Below the pieces are notes generated by a model that ran no database searches, was not told the origin of the DNA, and saw only the letters and a program-made list of their open reading frames with translations. The translations under genes and the position numbers were made by a program. A DNA stretch of 64,000 nucleotides from a bacterium BMS3Abin14 (lineage in GTDB: Bacteria; BMS3Abin14): contig BDTG01000046.1 in NCBI GenBank assembly GCA_002897695.1, positions 61,431-125,430 on the forward strand, written 5' to 3'. Positions 9,371 through 17,709 of the stretch are shown piece after piece; the first letter of the stretch is position 1; each line of letters starts with the position of its first letter.

Positions 9371-12151
9371 TTACCCTCCCGAAATTTCCGGCCCTGTTTT
9401 ATCCGAGGCCTGAAGTTTCTTTTGCTGGATCTCCTGAACAGTCTTTTTTATTTTGGTGAGTTGTCCTCCGACATCTCTCTCCTCAACAACAATTCTCTCC
9501 GTCTTCTCCGCCGCCACACAGGTAATCCCCTTCTCCTTGACCGCGCTGTACCCGAAGAGGGCGTTGACATGCACATCCCGGTAGTGGGTGGGGACGAAGA
9601 TGGTACCGGGCAGGCTCCGGTCGGTGACCCTGACCTCCACTTCCGTTATTCCCTTCATGCCCGTCAGCCTGATCCAGTCGCCGGTTTTGATCTCAAGGGC
9701 CTCCGCATCCACGGGGTTGACCTCCGCCACGGCGGCAGGGGCGACCTCATTGAGTCCCTTGGCCATTGTCGTAGTCGTTCCCGAGTGGTAAAGCAGGGTC
9801 CCGGGGATCAGTATGTAGGGGTAATTGGCTGTGGTTTTTTTGGGCTCCTGATAGTGGACGGGCCTGACGCGGCCAAGTCCGCTGGGGAACCTGTCCATGT
9901 GGAGAACCTCGGTTCCAGGATGGTCGGGCCGGGGGCACGGCCAGTGGAGACCGTCCTTCTCCAGCCGGTCGGGCCTGATGCCGGCGTAAAACGGGATAAT
10001 GCGGGCTATCTCCTCAGTTATATCCATGCCGTTTGCGAAATCCATGGGATAGCCCAAAAGGGTAGATAGCTCGGTGATTATCTTCCAGTCATCCCGCGTG
10101 TGGGCCGGGCTTTCAATGGCCTTTCGGACACGCTGGACGCGGCGGTCTGTGTTGGTGAAGGTTCCGTCCTTTTCCGGACCGCATGATGTCGGGAGAAGGA
10201 CGTCGGCGAGAAGCGCCGTGTCGGTGAGAAACATGTCCTGAACAATGAGCAGATCCAGGTTTTTGAGCGCTTTTTTCACCGCCTCCCGGTCCGGGAAAGA
10301 GGAAAGAGGGTTTTCCCCCATAACGTACAGCCCTTTCAGCCGGCCCTTCTTCGCCTCAAGGATCATCCCCTCGGCAGAGAGCCCATCGGTGGCGGGCAGC
10401 TTCGTTTTCCATTGTCCCTCGAACCACTCCCTGTTCCCCTCGGAGGCCACCGGCTGATACCCGGGGAAAAACTCGCACAGGGCGCCCATGTCCATGGAGC
10501 CCTGCACGTTGTTATACTCCGACATGGGAATAACACCGGCTCCAAGCCGGCCCACATTACCGGTGACAAGGGCGAGGTTTACAGCGGCCGCAACCGTGTC
10601 CTCCCCTGTATAAGGGCTTGCCGATCCCAGTGTGATGAGGATAGTGGCATGTTCGGCTGCAGCCATGAGGCGAGCGGCATCGCGGACTTGCTCGGCCGGG
10701 ACACCCGTTACTTCCTTCATCTTCTCAGGAGCATAATCCTGCAGGGAGGCCCGCAGTTCCTCCAAACCGGTCACCCGTTTTTCACAGAATCCCTTATCTT
10801 CCAGCCCCTCATCGAATATGGTGAAGGCCATGGAATTCAGCAGGGCAACGCTCGTCCCCGGAGAATGCCGCATCCAGTTATCGGCGAACCGTGTAATCTT
10901 TACTTTCCGGCTGTTGGCAACGAGGAGCCGTGCCTTTCCGGACCTGACCTGTTTGAGGACCTTCAGCCCCGCAATATGATCATCCTCCGTGATGTTCGAA
11001 TCCAGGGTGAAAATGAGGTCCGAGTGTGTAAGATCATTCAGGGTGTTGGTGGGAGCCTCAACGCCGAAGGCCTTTCTGAGGGCTTCCATGCCTGGAAAAT
11101 GGGCGAATCTGGCGATGGAGTCGACATTGTTGGTGCCCACCGCCGCCCGCATGAATTTTTGAAAAAGGTAGTTCTCCTCATTTGTGCACCTGGCCGAGGC
11201 GATTCCTCCCAGAGCATCCGCTCCATGTTCATCGCGAATCCCCGTCAGGCCCTGCGCGATATATTCGTAGGCCTCATCCCAGGTGACGGGGACCAGTTCG
11301 CCGTCCTTGCGTATTCTGGGCTCGGTTATCCTGTCGGGATGGTGGACGTACTCGTAGCCGAACCGCCCCTTGCAGCAGAGGAATCCGCTGTTAATGGAAC
11401 CCTCGTCATCTACACCGAGAACATGGTATATCCGGTCACCCTTGACCTCGAGATTGAGGGTGCATCCCACACCACAGAAAGGGCATGTGGTACGAACCGG
11501 GGTCAATTCCCAGGAGGGGGCCGTATACTTGTAGATCCTGCTGTAAAGGGAGCCCACAGGACAGGCCTGGATGCATTGGCCGCAGAATTCACAGTCCAGC
11601 GTTCTGGCGAAGGAAGGCTCAACGACCGTCGGAAAACCGCGGTTGGTGAAGTCCAGTTCCCCTTCGCCCTGCACTTCGTCACAGATTCTCACGCAGCGGC
11701 CGCAGAGGATGCAACGGTTCTGGTTCATCTCTATGAGGGGAGACAGGTAGTCGATCCTCTTTTTCACCTGGATGTATCCGAACCGTCCGTAATCCTTGCC
11801 ATGCTCAAAGGTCATGTCCTGGAGACCGCAGCGCCCTGACTGAGGGCAAATGGGGCACTCCAGCGGATGGTAAGTCAGGAGAAGTTCCAGGACCGTTTCA
11901 CGGGCCCTCTTGACCCGGGCCGTGTCAGTGTGGATATCCATTCCGTCTGCAACGGGCATAACGCAGGAGGCGAAAAGCCGGTCAGAGCCCTCCACCTCCA
12001 CAACGCACATGCGGCATGAACCGAAGGGCATCAAATGCTTGTAGTCACAGAAAGTGGGTATCTCCACATCCAGCATGCGTGCCGCTTCCAGGATGGTGAT
12101 TCCCCTCGGTACCTCTACCTTTTTTCCATCGATAGTCAGGGTTACATTCAT
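9371..12151 (-). CDS. Second NuoG-like / formate dehydrogenase alpha-like subunit without the Mo-ligand residue
   Basis: 926-residue iron-sulfur/molybdopterin-fold protein. In order: N-terminal [2Fe-2S] domain (FGSCRMCVVEVEG), HPLECPICPQSGRC motif, two [4Fe-4S] clusters (CILCGRCVRICDE and CEFCGQCIQACPVGS), a further cluster (TCPFCGVGCTLN with a later LCCKG), then a full molybdopterin oxidoreductase domain and a C-terminal dinucleotide-binding domain. The region SARCTNEENYLFQKFMRA and GTNNVDSIARFAHFPG aligns by eye with formate dehydrogenase alpha chains, but the Cys/Sec that binds molybdenum (AR-x-C/U-H) is Ala here while the next His is kept. Catalysis on formate is therefore unlikely. It is probably the NuoG-type electron conduit of the second input module. 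Confidence 0.9.
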   Translation of the reverse strand: MNVTLTIDGKKVEVPRGITILEAARMLDVEIPTFCDYKHLMPFGSCRMCVVEVEGSDRLFASCVMPVADGMDIHTDTARVKRARETVLELLLTYHPLECPICPQSGRCGLQDMTFEHGKDYGRFGYIQVKKRIDYLSPLIEMNQNRCILCGRCVRICDEVQGEGELDFTNRGFPTVVEPSFARTLDCEFCGQCIQACPVGSLYSRIYKYTAPSWELTPVRTTCPFCGVGCTLNLEVKGDRIYHVLGVDDEGSINSGFLCCKGRFGYEYVHHPDRITEPRIRKDGELVPVTWDEAYEYIAQGLTGIRDEHGADALGGIASARCTNEENYLFQKFMRAAVGTNNVDSIARFAHFPGMEALRKAFGVEAPTNTLNDLTHSDLIFTLDSNITEDDHIAGLKVLKQVRSGKARLLVANSRKVKITRFADNWMRHSPGTSVALLNSMAFTIFDEGLEDKGFCEKRVTGLEELRASLQDYAPEKMKEVTGVPAEQVRDAARLMAAAEHATILITLGSASPYTGEDTVAAAVNLALVTGNVGRLGAGVIPMSEYNNVQGSMDMGALCEFFPGYQPVASEGNREWFEGQWKTKLPATDGLSAEGMILEAKKGRLKGLYVMGENPLSSFPDREAVKKALKNLDLLIVQDMFLTDTALLADVLLPTSCGPEKDGTFTNTDRRVQRVRKAIESPAHTRDDWKIITELSTLLGYPMDFANGMDITEEIARIIPFYAGIRPDRLEKDGLHWPCPRPDHPGTEVLHMDRFPSGLGRVRPVHYQEPKKTTANYPYILIPGTLLYHSGTTTTMAKGLNEVAPAAVAEVNPVDAEALEIKTGDWIRLTGMKGITEVEVRVTDRSLPGTIFVPTHYRDVHVNALFGYSAVKEKGITCVAAEKTERIVVEERDVGGQLTKIKKTVQEIQQKKLQASDKTGPEISGG

Positions 12152-12157
12152 GTCCCG

Positions 12158-13972
12158 CTATTCCTTCACCACAGCGTTGAACCTGCACACCTCGAAGCAT
12201 GTATTGCATTTGGTGCACATGTCTTGGTCGATGACATGGACCTCTTTCCTGTTCCCGGAGATCGCCCCAACCGGACACTTTTTCGCGCAGACCGTGCAAC
12301 CAGTGCAGGCGTCCTCCAGGATCCGATATGTGATAAGGGCGGTGCATACCTTGGCAGGGCATATCTTGTCCCGGATATGCGCCTCGTATTCGTTTCTGAA
12401 GTACCGGAGGGTGGAGAGTACCGGGTTGGGGGCGGTCTGACCGAGGCCGCACAGGGAGGTGCGCTTGATCTCCTGCCCCAGGTCCTCCAGGTTCTTCAGG
12501 TCCCCCATGGTACCCTCGCCCGCGGTGATACGTTCGAGGACCCCCAGCATGGTCTTTGTACCCAGCCGGCAGGGAACACACTTGCCGCACGACTCGGCAG
12601 TCGTGAATTCAAGGAAAAACCGCGCCACGTCCACCATGCAGTCGGTTTCGTTCATGACCACAACTCCGCCGGAGCCCATCATGGCGCCCGCCTGGATGAG
12701 GGAATCGTAATCGATGGCGGTATCGCCCAGGTCGGCGGGCAGGCATCCGCCCGAGGGCCCTCCCAGTTGGGCCGCTTTGAACTGGCTGCCTCCATCGACC
12801 CCGCCGCCGATGTCGTAGATTATCTCCTTAAGCTGGGTTCCCGCCGGGACCTCGATGAGTCCCGTATTCTTGATCTTCCCCGTGAGCGCGAAGACTTTTG
12901 TGCCCTTGGTGCCCTTTGTACCCACACTGGCACAGCTCTCGGCGCCGTTGAGGATAATGGGCGGCACGTTTGCGAAGGTCTCCACGTTGTTTATGTTGGA
13001 GGGTTTGGCCCACAGGCCCTTATGGGCCGGAAACGGAGGCCTGGACCTGGGCATTCCACGTCTCCCTTCGATGGAAGCCATCAGGGCCGTCTCCTCGCCG
13101 CAGACAAAGGCGCCGGCGCCCTCCTTGACCCTGAGCTTGAAAGAAAAATCGGTTCCCAAAATCCGGTCGCCCAGGTAACCCTTCTCCTCAGCCTGCATGA
13201 TGGCCAGTTTGAGGCGCTTGATGGCAAGTGGATACTCTGCGCGGCAGTAAATATAGCCGTAGCTGGCACCGATGGCATAGGCGGCGATGATCATCCCCTC
13301 AATTACCGCATGGGGATCGCCCTCAAGAACGCTCCGGTCCATGAACGCTCCAGGATCGCCCTCATCGGCGTTACAGATCAGGTACTTGGGCTCTCCGGCG
13401 GCGTTGGCGCAAAAATCCCATTTCAGCCCGGTGGGGAACCCTCCTCCGCCCCGACCCCTGAGGCCTGACCGCTTAACGACCTCCCTGATGATGGTGGGGG
13501 ACATGGTGTTGATGGCCTTCTCCGTCGCCTTGTATCCGTCGGTCTCGAGGTAGTCCTCCACCTTCTCCGGATCTATAAACCCACAGCGCCTGAGGACGAC
13601 ACGTTTCTGCTTCTTGAAGACGGGCATCTCCTCATAGGTCGGTATCCCCTTGTATGGCCTGTGCCCCTCCGAAACGATCTGGCCGATGGCGTATTCGGTG
13701 ACCGGCTTTCCCCCTACAAGGTGGCTTTCGAGGATACCGGGCACCATCTCGGGGGTCACCTTGGCATAGGTGACCCGTGCCTTTCCCGGCAGCACCACAT
13801 CCAAAAGGACCTCCTGGTAGCACATGCCGATGCACCCCGTCTTCAGGATAGGAACCTCGATGGAGAGGGACTTGAGGTAGTCCTCTACCTCGCTGAGGAT
13901 GCCCTTCGCACCTGTAGCAAGCCCGCAGGTTCCCATTCCAATGACGATCATTTTTTCGCTGTCATATCCCAT
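12158..13972 (-). CDS. Second NuoF-like NADH-binding subunit with C-terminal ferredoxin domain
   Basis: 604 residues, much longer than standard NuoF. The N-terminal 90 residues form a thioredoxin-like [2Fe-2S]-type domain with three visible Cys (MGTCGLATGA and TGCIGMC). The NuoF core follows: glycine-rich NADH loop (GLRGRGGGGFPTGLKWDF), the FMN/NADH stretch NADEGDPGAFMDRS, and the N3 cluster motif SCGKCVPCR with the later SLCGLGQ. The C-terminus adds two [4Fe-4S] sites, CTGCTVCAKKCPVG and CTKCNTCFEVCRFN. This layout is that of HydB/HndC-type diaphorase subunits of NAD(P)-linked hydrogenases and formate dehydrogenases. Only 6 bases separate it from the next gene. Strong family call; electron partner not known. 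Confidence 0.92.
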   Translation of the reverse strand: MGYDSEKMIVIGMGTCGLATGAKGILSEVEDYLKSLSIEVPILKTGCIGMCYQEVLLDVVLPGKARVTYAKVTPEMVPGILESHLVGGKPVTEYAIGQIVSEGHRPYKGIPTYEEMPVFKKQKRVVLRRCGFIDPEKVEDYLETDGYKATEKAINTMSPTIIREVVKRSGLRGRGGGGFPTGLKWDFCANAAGEPKYLICNADEGDPGAFMDRSVLEGDPHAVIEGMIIAAYAIGASYGYIYCRAEYPLAIKRLKLAIMQAEEKGYLGDRILGTDFSFKLRVKEGAGAFVCGEETALMASIEGRRGMPRSRPPFPAHKGLWAKPSNINNVETFANVPPIILNGAESCASVGTKGTKGTKVFALTGKIKNTGLIEVPAGTQLKEIIYDIGGGVDGGSQFKAAQLGGPSGGCLPADLGDTAIDYDSLIQAGAMMGSGGVVVMNETDCMVDVARFFLEFTTAESCGKCVPCRLGTKTMLGVLERITAGEGTMGDLKNLEDLGQEIKRTSLCGLGQTAPNPVLSTLRYFRNEYEAHIRDKICPAKVCTALITYRILEDACTGCTVCAKKCPVGAISGNRKEVHVIDQDMCTKCNTCFEVCRFNAVVKE

Positions 13973-14001
13973 CTGCCGCTATATCCTCCTGAAGAGTGGA
14001 A

Positions 14002-14568
14002 TCATTCCCCACCCTTCGTACCGTCCATCTCCCGGAGGTTCTTGATGATCTTGTCCACCTTGGGGGGTGTCAAGTGCCCGAGCGCGTCGTCATCGATCAT
14101 GATGACCGGCGCCAGCCCGCAACATCCGAGACAGGCTACCTTCTCGAATGAGGCAAATCTGTCCTCGGTGGTCTCTCCATGCCCGACGTCGAGAATGGAC
14201 TCGAGTCGGTCGATTATACCCTTGGCGCCACGGACGTGGCAGGCTGTCCCGGAGCAGGCCCGGATGATGTGGCGCCCTCTGGGCGTTAGGTGAAACTGCG
14301 TATAGAAGGTCAGAACGCCGTACACCTGGCTTCGGTAGAGCCCAAGTTCATCGGCTACAAGGTTGGCAGCCTCCTCGGGAACGTAGCCATAGGCCGTTTG
14401 AACCCCCTGAAGAACTGGGATCAGCATCCCCCTGGCATCATTAAGCGACCCGAGGATTTCCCGCACGTGAGCAAGATCGAGCTCCTCCTCGACTTCCTCG
14501 GTCCCCGCATCCACCCGGACACCCTCCGGGGTTACCTCGGTTACATCGGCGCTCACCGCCACCTCCAC
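14002..14568 (-). CDS. Second NuoE-like [2Fe-2S] subunit
   Basis: 188-residue thioredoxin-fold protein of the NuoE/HydC family that carries one [2Fe-2S] cluster (N1a type) and docks on the NuoF-like subunit. The ligand pattern is complete: RACSGTACHV and, 36 residues on, CLGCCGLAP. About 45 residues precede the first family helix, a poorly conserved acidic extension (VTPEGVRVDAGTEEVEEE). The start overlaps the end of the upstream cyclic-nucleotide-domain gene by 16 bases, so the two are likely coupled. It begins the second E-F-G set. Confidence 0.93.
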   Translation of the reverse strand: MEVAVSADVTEVTPEGVRVDAGTEEVEEELDLAHVREILGSLNDARGMLIPVLQGVQTAYGYVPEEAANLVADELGLYRSQVYGVLTFYTQFHLTPRGRHIIRACSGTACHVRGAKGIIDRLESILDVGHGETTEDRFASFEKVACLGCCGLAPVIMIDDDALGHLTPPKVDKIIKNLREMDGTKGGE

Positions 14569-15020
14569 ATGTAATTAACCATGTCGATGTACCGTTCGTT
14601 CATTCCCCTCAGGGAGTCCACCAGTTCATCTATAATGAGCTTCATGATCTTCACGGCGTCCGCAGGGTGTTCCTCCACAAACCGGTCGAATGACGCCCGG
14701 TCCAGCAGGTACAGCACGGTCTCTCCCTTGGCGCCGGCATCGGCCGAGTGCTCGCCTCCCGAAAGGAAGGTCATAATGCCGACGAAACGCCCCGCGGGAA
14801 CGATACCCAGATTCTGGGCTTCGCCCTCTTTGGCCCTTTTCGTGATTCTCACCGCCCCCTGGCCTACCAGGTAAAGATCGCCACCCGGGGTTCCCTCGTT
14901 GAAGATCGGCCCCTTATCCTGATAGGCCCTCCTTTGAAGGACCCTTGCCAGATAATTCAAGGCATCGGCCGAAATAGTCTGGAATGACTTCATCTGTTTG
15001 AGCTGGCTAATTTCAATCAT
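14553..15020 (-). CDS. Cyclic-nucleotide-binding domain protein between the two NuoEFG sets
   Basis: 155-residue protein made almost only of a cAMP/cGMP-binding (Crp/Fnr sensor) fold: beta-roll region GPIFNEGTPGGDLYLVGQG followed by GAVRITKR and RFVGIMTFLSGGEHSADAGA, then a C-terminal helix. There is no helix-turn-helix DNA-binding domain, so it is not a Crp-like transcription factor as it stands. The phosphate-binding cassette (FVGIMTFLSGGEHSADAG) is only a partial match to cNMP-binding consensus, so ligand binding is uncertain. It sits 13 bases after nuoG and overlaps the second nuoE, so it is made with complex I. A regulatory role on the enzyme is inference. Confidence 0.85.
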   Translation of the reverse strand: MIEISQLKQMKSFQTISADALNYLARVLQRRAYQDKGPIFNEGTPGGDLYLVGQGAVRITKRAKEGEAQNLGIVPAGRFVGIMTFLSGGEHSADAGAKGETVLYLLDRASFDRFVEEHPADAVKIMKLIIDELVDSLRGMNERYIDMVNYMWRWR

Positions 15021-15033
15021 CTTTCATTCCTCC

Positions 15034-17709
15034 TCAAAACTTCTCAACCCGGACCCGGACCACAGCGGTCTCCAGCCCGGCGCCGTTTTCCCCCATAAGA
15101 CGGCTGACCGGTACATCGGAGAAGTGGCGCGGCAAAAAGAGCACCCCGGGCAAAAGATCGTTTGAAAACTTTACGCCGACCGCAACCTCACCACCGGGGG
15201 AAACCACCTTGACCCGGCTTCCGTCCTCAATATCCAGCCCGGCGCCGGTGGCCTCGTTCATTGTCAGAACCGCCCTGCCGACAAGCTGATTGAGGGATTC
15301 CGAATACCCGGTAAAACTCCCGGAGTGCATCAGCAGATTACCGACCAGCAGTGTCAGGGGATAATCCGGATCCCTTGCAAAACCTCCCCATCCTTCCACT
15401 GCTGCGAAGGAGCGCTTCACATCCGGGACCGAATCCGGCAGAAGGTGTCTGGTCCCAAGGTAACCCTCGCTGTAGACCTCCTGGGCATCCTGCCTGGTGA
15501 AGGGCCACTGAATGCCGTGGTCGGCCAGAATGCGATAGTTGATCCCGGAGTAGTACGGCACGACGCTGGAGATCTCATCGAGCACTTCCGCGGAGTTGAC
15601 GTACTTGAGCCCTTCAACGCCCATGGATACACCGACTTCCGAGAATATCCTCCAGTCGGGCATGGTTTTCCCGGCCCCGTCCTGGGCTTTTTTGCTTAGC
15701 TGTACCCTTCTGTCAATGCTCGTGAGGGTGCCGTCCTTTTCGGGAAGGCCGCAGGCAGGCAGAACGACATGGGCACTGGATGCCGTCTCCGTCAGGAACA
15801 GCTCCTGAACCACGAGGAATTTTACCCTGGCCAGGGCCTCCTCGATCATCTGCCTATCCGGAAATGTTACAACCGGGTTTACTCCAACGAGGTACAGCGC
15901 CGAAAGCTTACCCTTCCCGGCGGCGGCGAACATCTCGTTGGCATTCATCCCCGGTTTTTTTGGAAGAACGGCATCCCAGGTTTTCTCAAGGGTTTTTACG
16001 CCCCCGGAAGATCCGACCTGAACCCACCCGGGAAGATGGCCGGGTGATACGCCCATGTCTACAACACCCTGAAAGTTGGTGTTGGAAAGGACGGGATAAA
16101 TACCGCAGCCTTCCTTTCCAAGGCGGCCGGTAAGCATCAGGAGATCGATAAGAGCGTTTATCAGATCCCCGCCGTTGGGACCCAGGGCGGCTTCCTCACC
16201 AAATATAACGGACGACTTCCCGGCGGAGATGAATTCCCTCGCAGTCTGGGTGATGTCGTTAACGGAAACGCCCGCATCCGATGCCATCTTCTCAAGGTCA
16301 AGGCCGCCGACCGATCCCCTGAGGGCCTTCATGCCCTTATAATCCGACAGGGCCTCCTCATCGACCAGTCCCTCATCCAGCATGACCCGCATCATCCCCT
16401 TGATGAACGTCACCTCATTGCCCACGTCAAGGAGCACCGTCCGGCCTGCAAGCCGCGACAGGGCTGTACGCCTGGGTATGAGTTCGGTTACCGAAGCGCC
16501 TTTTCTAATGGCCGCCTTGATCTTGAGCCCGGCAATGGGGCTCTCCACGGTTATGTCACATCCCACGAGGAGCAGGGATTCAACATAATTAAGCTCGTCA
16601 AGAGAATTCGGCGCGGCCAGAACTCCAAGTCGTTTCTCAAGGATGGGCAGAACGAGGCGGTTCCAGTTTCCGGTCGGCGTGTCCACATTGTTGCTTTCAA
16701 AACCGACCCTGAAAATCTTCTGGAAAAGGTAGAGCTCTTCATTGGTCAGGCGGTCCGATACGACCCCGCCGATGGAGTTGCCGCCGCTCGTTTTCTTCAC
16801 TTCCCCGAAACCCCTGGAAATTTCTTCCAGGGCCTCCTCCCAGGAGGCCTCGACCAGTTCATCACCCTTCCGGATCAGGGGTGATCTGAGCCGTTCGGGG
16901 TTATTGATGGCATCGTACCCGAAATAGCCCCTGGAGCACAGACTGCCGTAATTGACCCCCCTGTTTTCCGCGTTGGTCACTTTGAGCACCTTGTTATTTC
17001 GATGATTGTAGACCAGCGTGCAGCCCACGCTGCAGTACGGACAGATGGCCTCCGTCTTGTCCATCTCCCACGTACGGAACCTCTCCTTCATGGCCCTGGA
17101 AGTGATAGCCCCCACCGGACATACCCAGATACAGTGTCCACAGTATTCGCAGTCGAGGGACTTTTCCATGAACGGTCCCACGATCGTCTGGGCGCCGCGG
17201 TATGACATTCCGAGGGCCGTCACCCCCTGGATCTCATCGCATATCCTGACGCACCTTTTGCACTGTATGCACCTGTTAAGATTCCGGTCGATGAGCGGGC
17301 TGATGATATGGTCCCTCAGGATCCTCTTCTTCTCTCCGAATCTGGTCTCGCCGCTTCCGAACTTGAAGGAAATATCCTGAAGGGCGCAATCCCCGGAAGC
17401 ATCACATACGGTACACTCCAGGGGATGGTTGATAAGGAAAAATTCCAGCATCATCCTCCTGGCTTTCTGGACCCGCGGCGTGTTGGTCCTGATCTCCATG
17501 CCATCCAGGACCGCCAGGGTGCAGGCCGTCTGCAGTTTGCCCATACCTTCCACTTCCACCAGGCACATACGACAGGCGCCGAGCTCGCTCAGCATGGGGT
17601 GATGACAGAATGTGGGAATATGGATACCAAGCTTCCTGGCCGCGGCGAGGACGTGAAGATGCCCGTCCACCTTGATCTGCTTTCCGTCTATTACCAGGCG
17701 GACCATCAT
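15034..17709 (-). CDS. nuoG: NADH-quinone oxidoreductase subunit G
   Basis: 891-residue iron-sulfur subunit of the peripheral arm. N-terminal [2Fe-2S] site (TFCHHPMLSELGACRMCLVE), the N5-type motif HPLECTVCDASGDC, two [4Fe-4S] motifs (CIQCKRCVRICDE, CEYCGHCIWVCPVG), an N7-type motif (CPYCSVGC with a later LCSRG), then a degenerate molybdopterin-fold region. The active-site region of the fold (ESNNVDTPTGNWNRLV) has no Cys or Sec, as expected for NuoG. The start ATGATG overlaps the nuoF stop by 4 bases. It completes a conventional ABCDEFG series before the extra genes. Confidence 0.93.
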   Translation of the reverse strand: MMVRLVIDGKQIKVDGHLHVLAAARKLGIHIPTFCHHPMLSELGACRMCLVEVEGMGKLQTACTLAVLDGMEIRTNTPRVQKARRMMLEFFLINHPLECTVCDASGDCALQDISFKFGSGETRFGEKKRILRDHIISPLIDRNLNRCIQCKRCVRICDEIQGVTALGMSYRGAQTIVGPFMEKSLDCEYCGHCIWVCPVGAITSRAMKERFRTWEMDKTEAICPYCSVGCTLVYNHRNNKVLKVTNAENRGVNYGSLCSRGYFGYDAINNPERLRSPLIRKGDELVEASWEEALEEISRGFGEVKKTSGGNSIGGVVSDRLTNEELYLFQKIFRVGFESNNVDTPTGNWNRLVLPILEKRLGVLAAPNSLDELNYVESLLLVGCDITVESPIAGLKIKAAIRKGASVTELIPRRTALSRLAGRTVLLDVGNEVTFIKGMMRVMLDEGLVDEEALSDYKGMKALRGSVGGLDLEKMASDAGVSVNDITQTAREFISAGKSSVIFGEEAALGPNGGDLINALIDLLMLTGRLGKEGCGIYPVLSNTNFQGVVDMGVSPGHLPGWVQVGSSGGVKTLEKTWDAVLPKKPGMNANEMFAAAGKGKLSALYLVGVNPVVTFPDRQMIEEALARVKFLVVQELFLTETASSAHVVLPACGLPEKDGTLTSIDRRVQLSKKAQDGAGKTMPDWRIFSEVGVSMGVEGLKYVNSAEVLDEISSVVPYYSGINYRILADHGIQWPFTRQDAQEVYSEGYLGTRHLLPDSVPDVKRSFAAVEGWGGFARDPDYPLTLLVGNLLMHSGSFTGYSESLNQLVGRAVLTMNEATGAGLDIEDGSRVKVVSPGGEVAVGVKFSNDLLPGVLFLPRHFSDVPVSRLMGENGAGLETAVVRVRVEKF

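Noticed and set aside
10412-11839. 475-codon open frame opposite the second nuoG-like gene
   Set aside because: Antisense shadow of a well-supported iron-sulfur/molybdopterin protein.
12035-13468. 477-codon open frame opposite the second nuoF
   Set aside because: It is antisense to a clearly coding, motif-complete gene and reads as low-complexity residues with no domain; such frames are common in GC-rich DNA.
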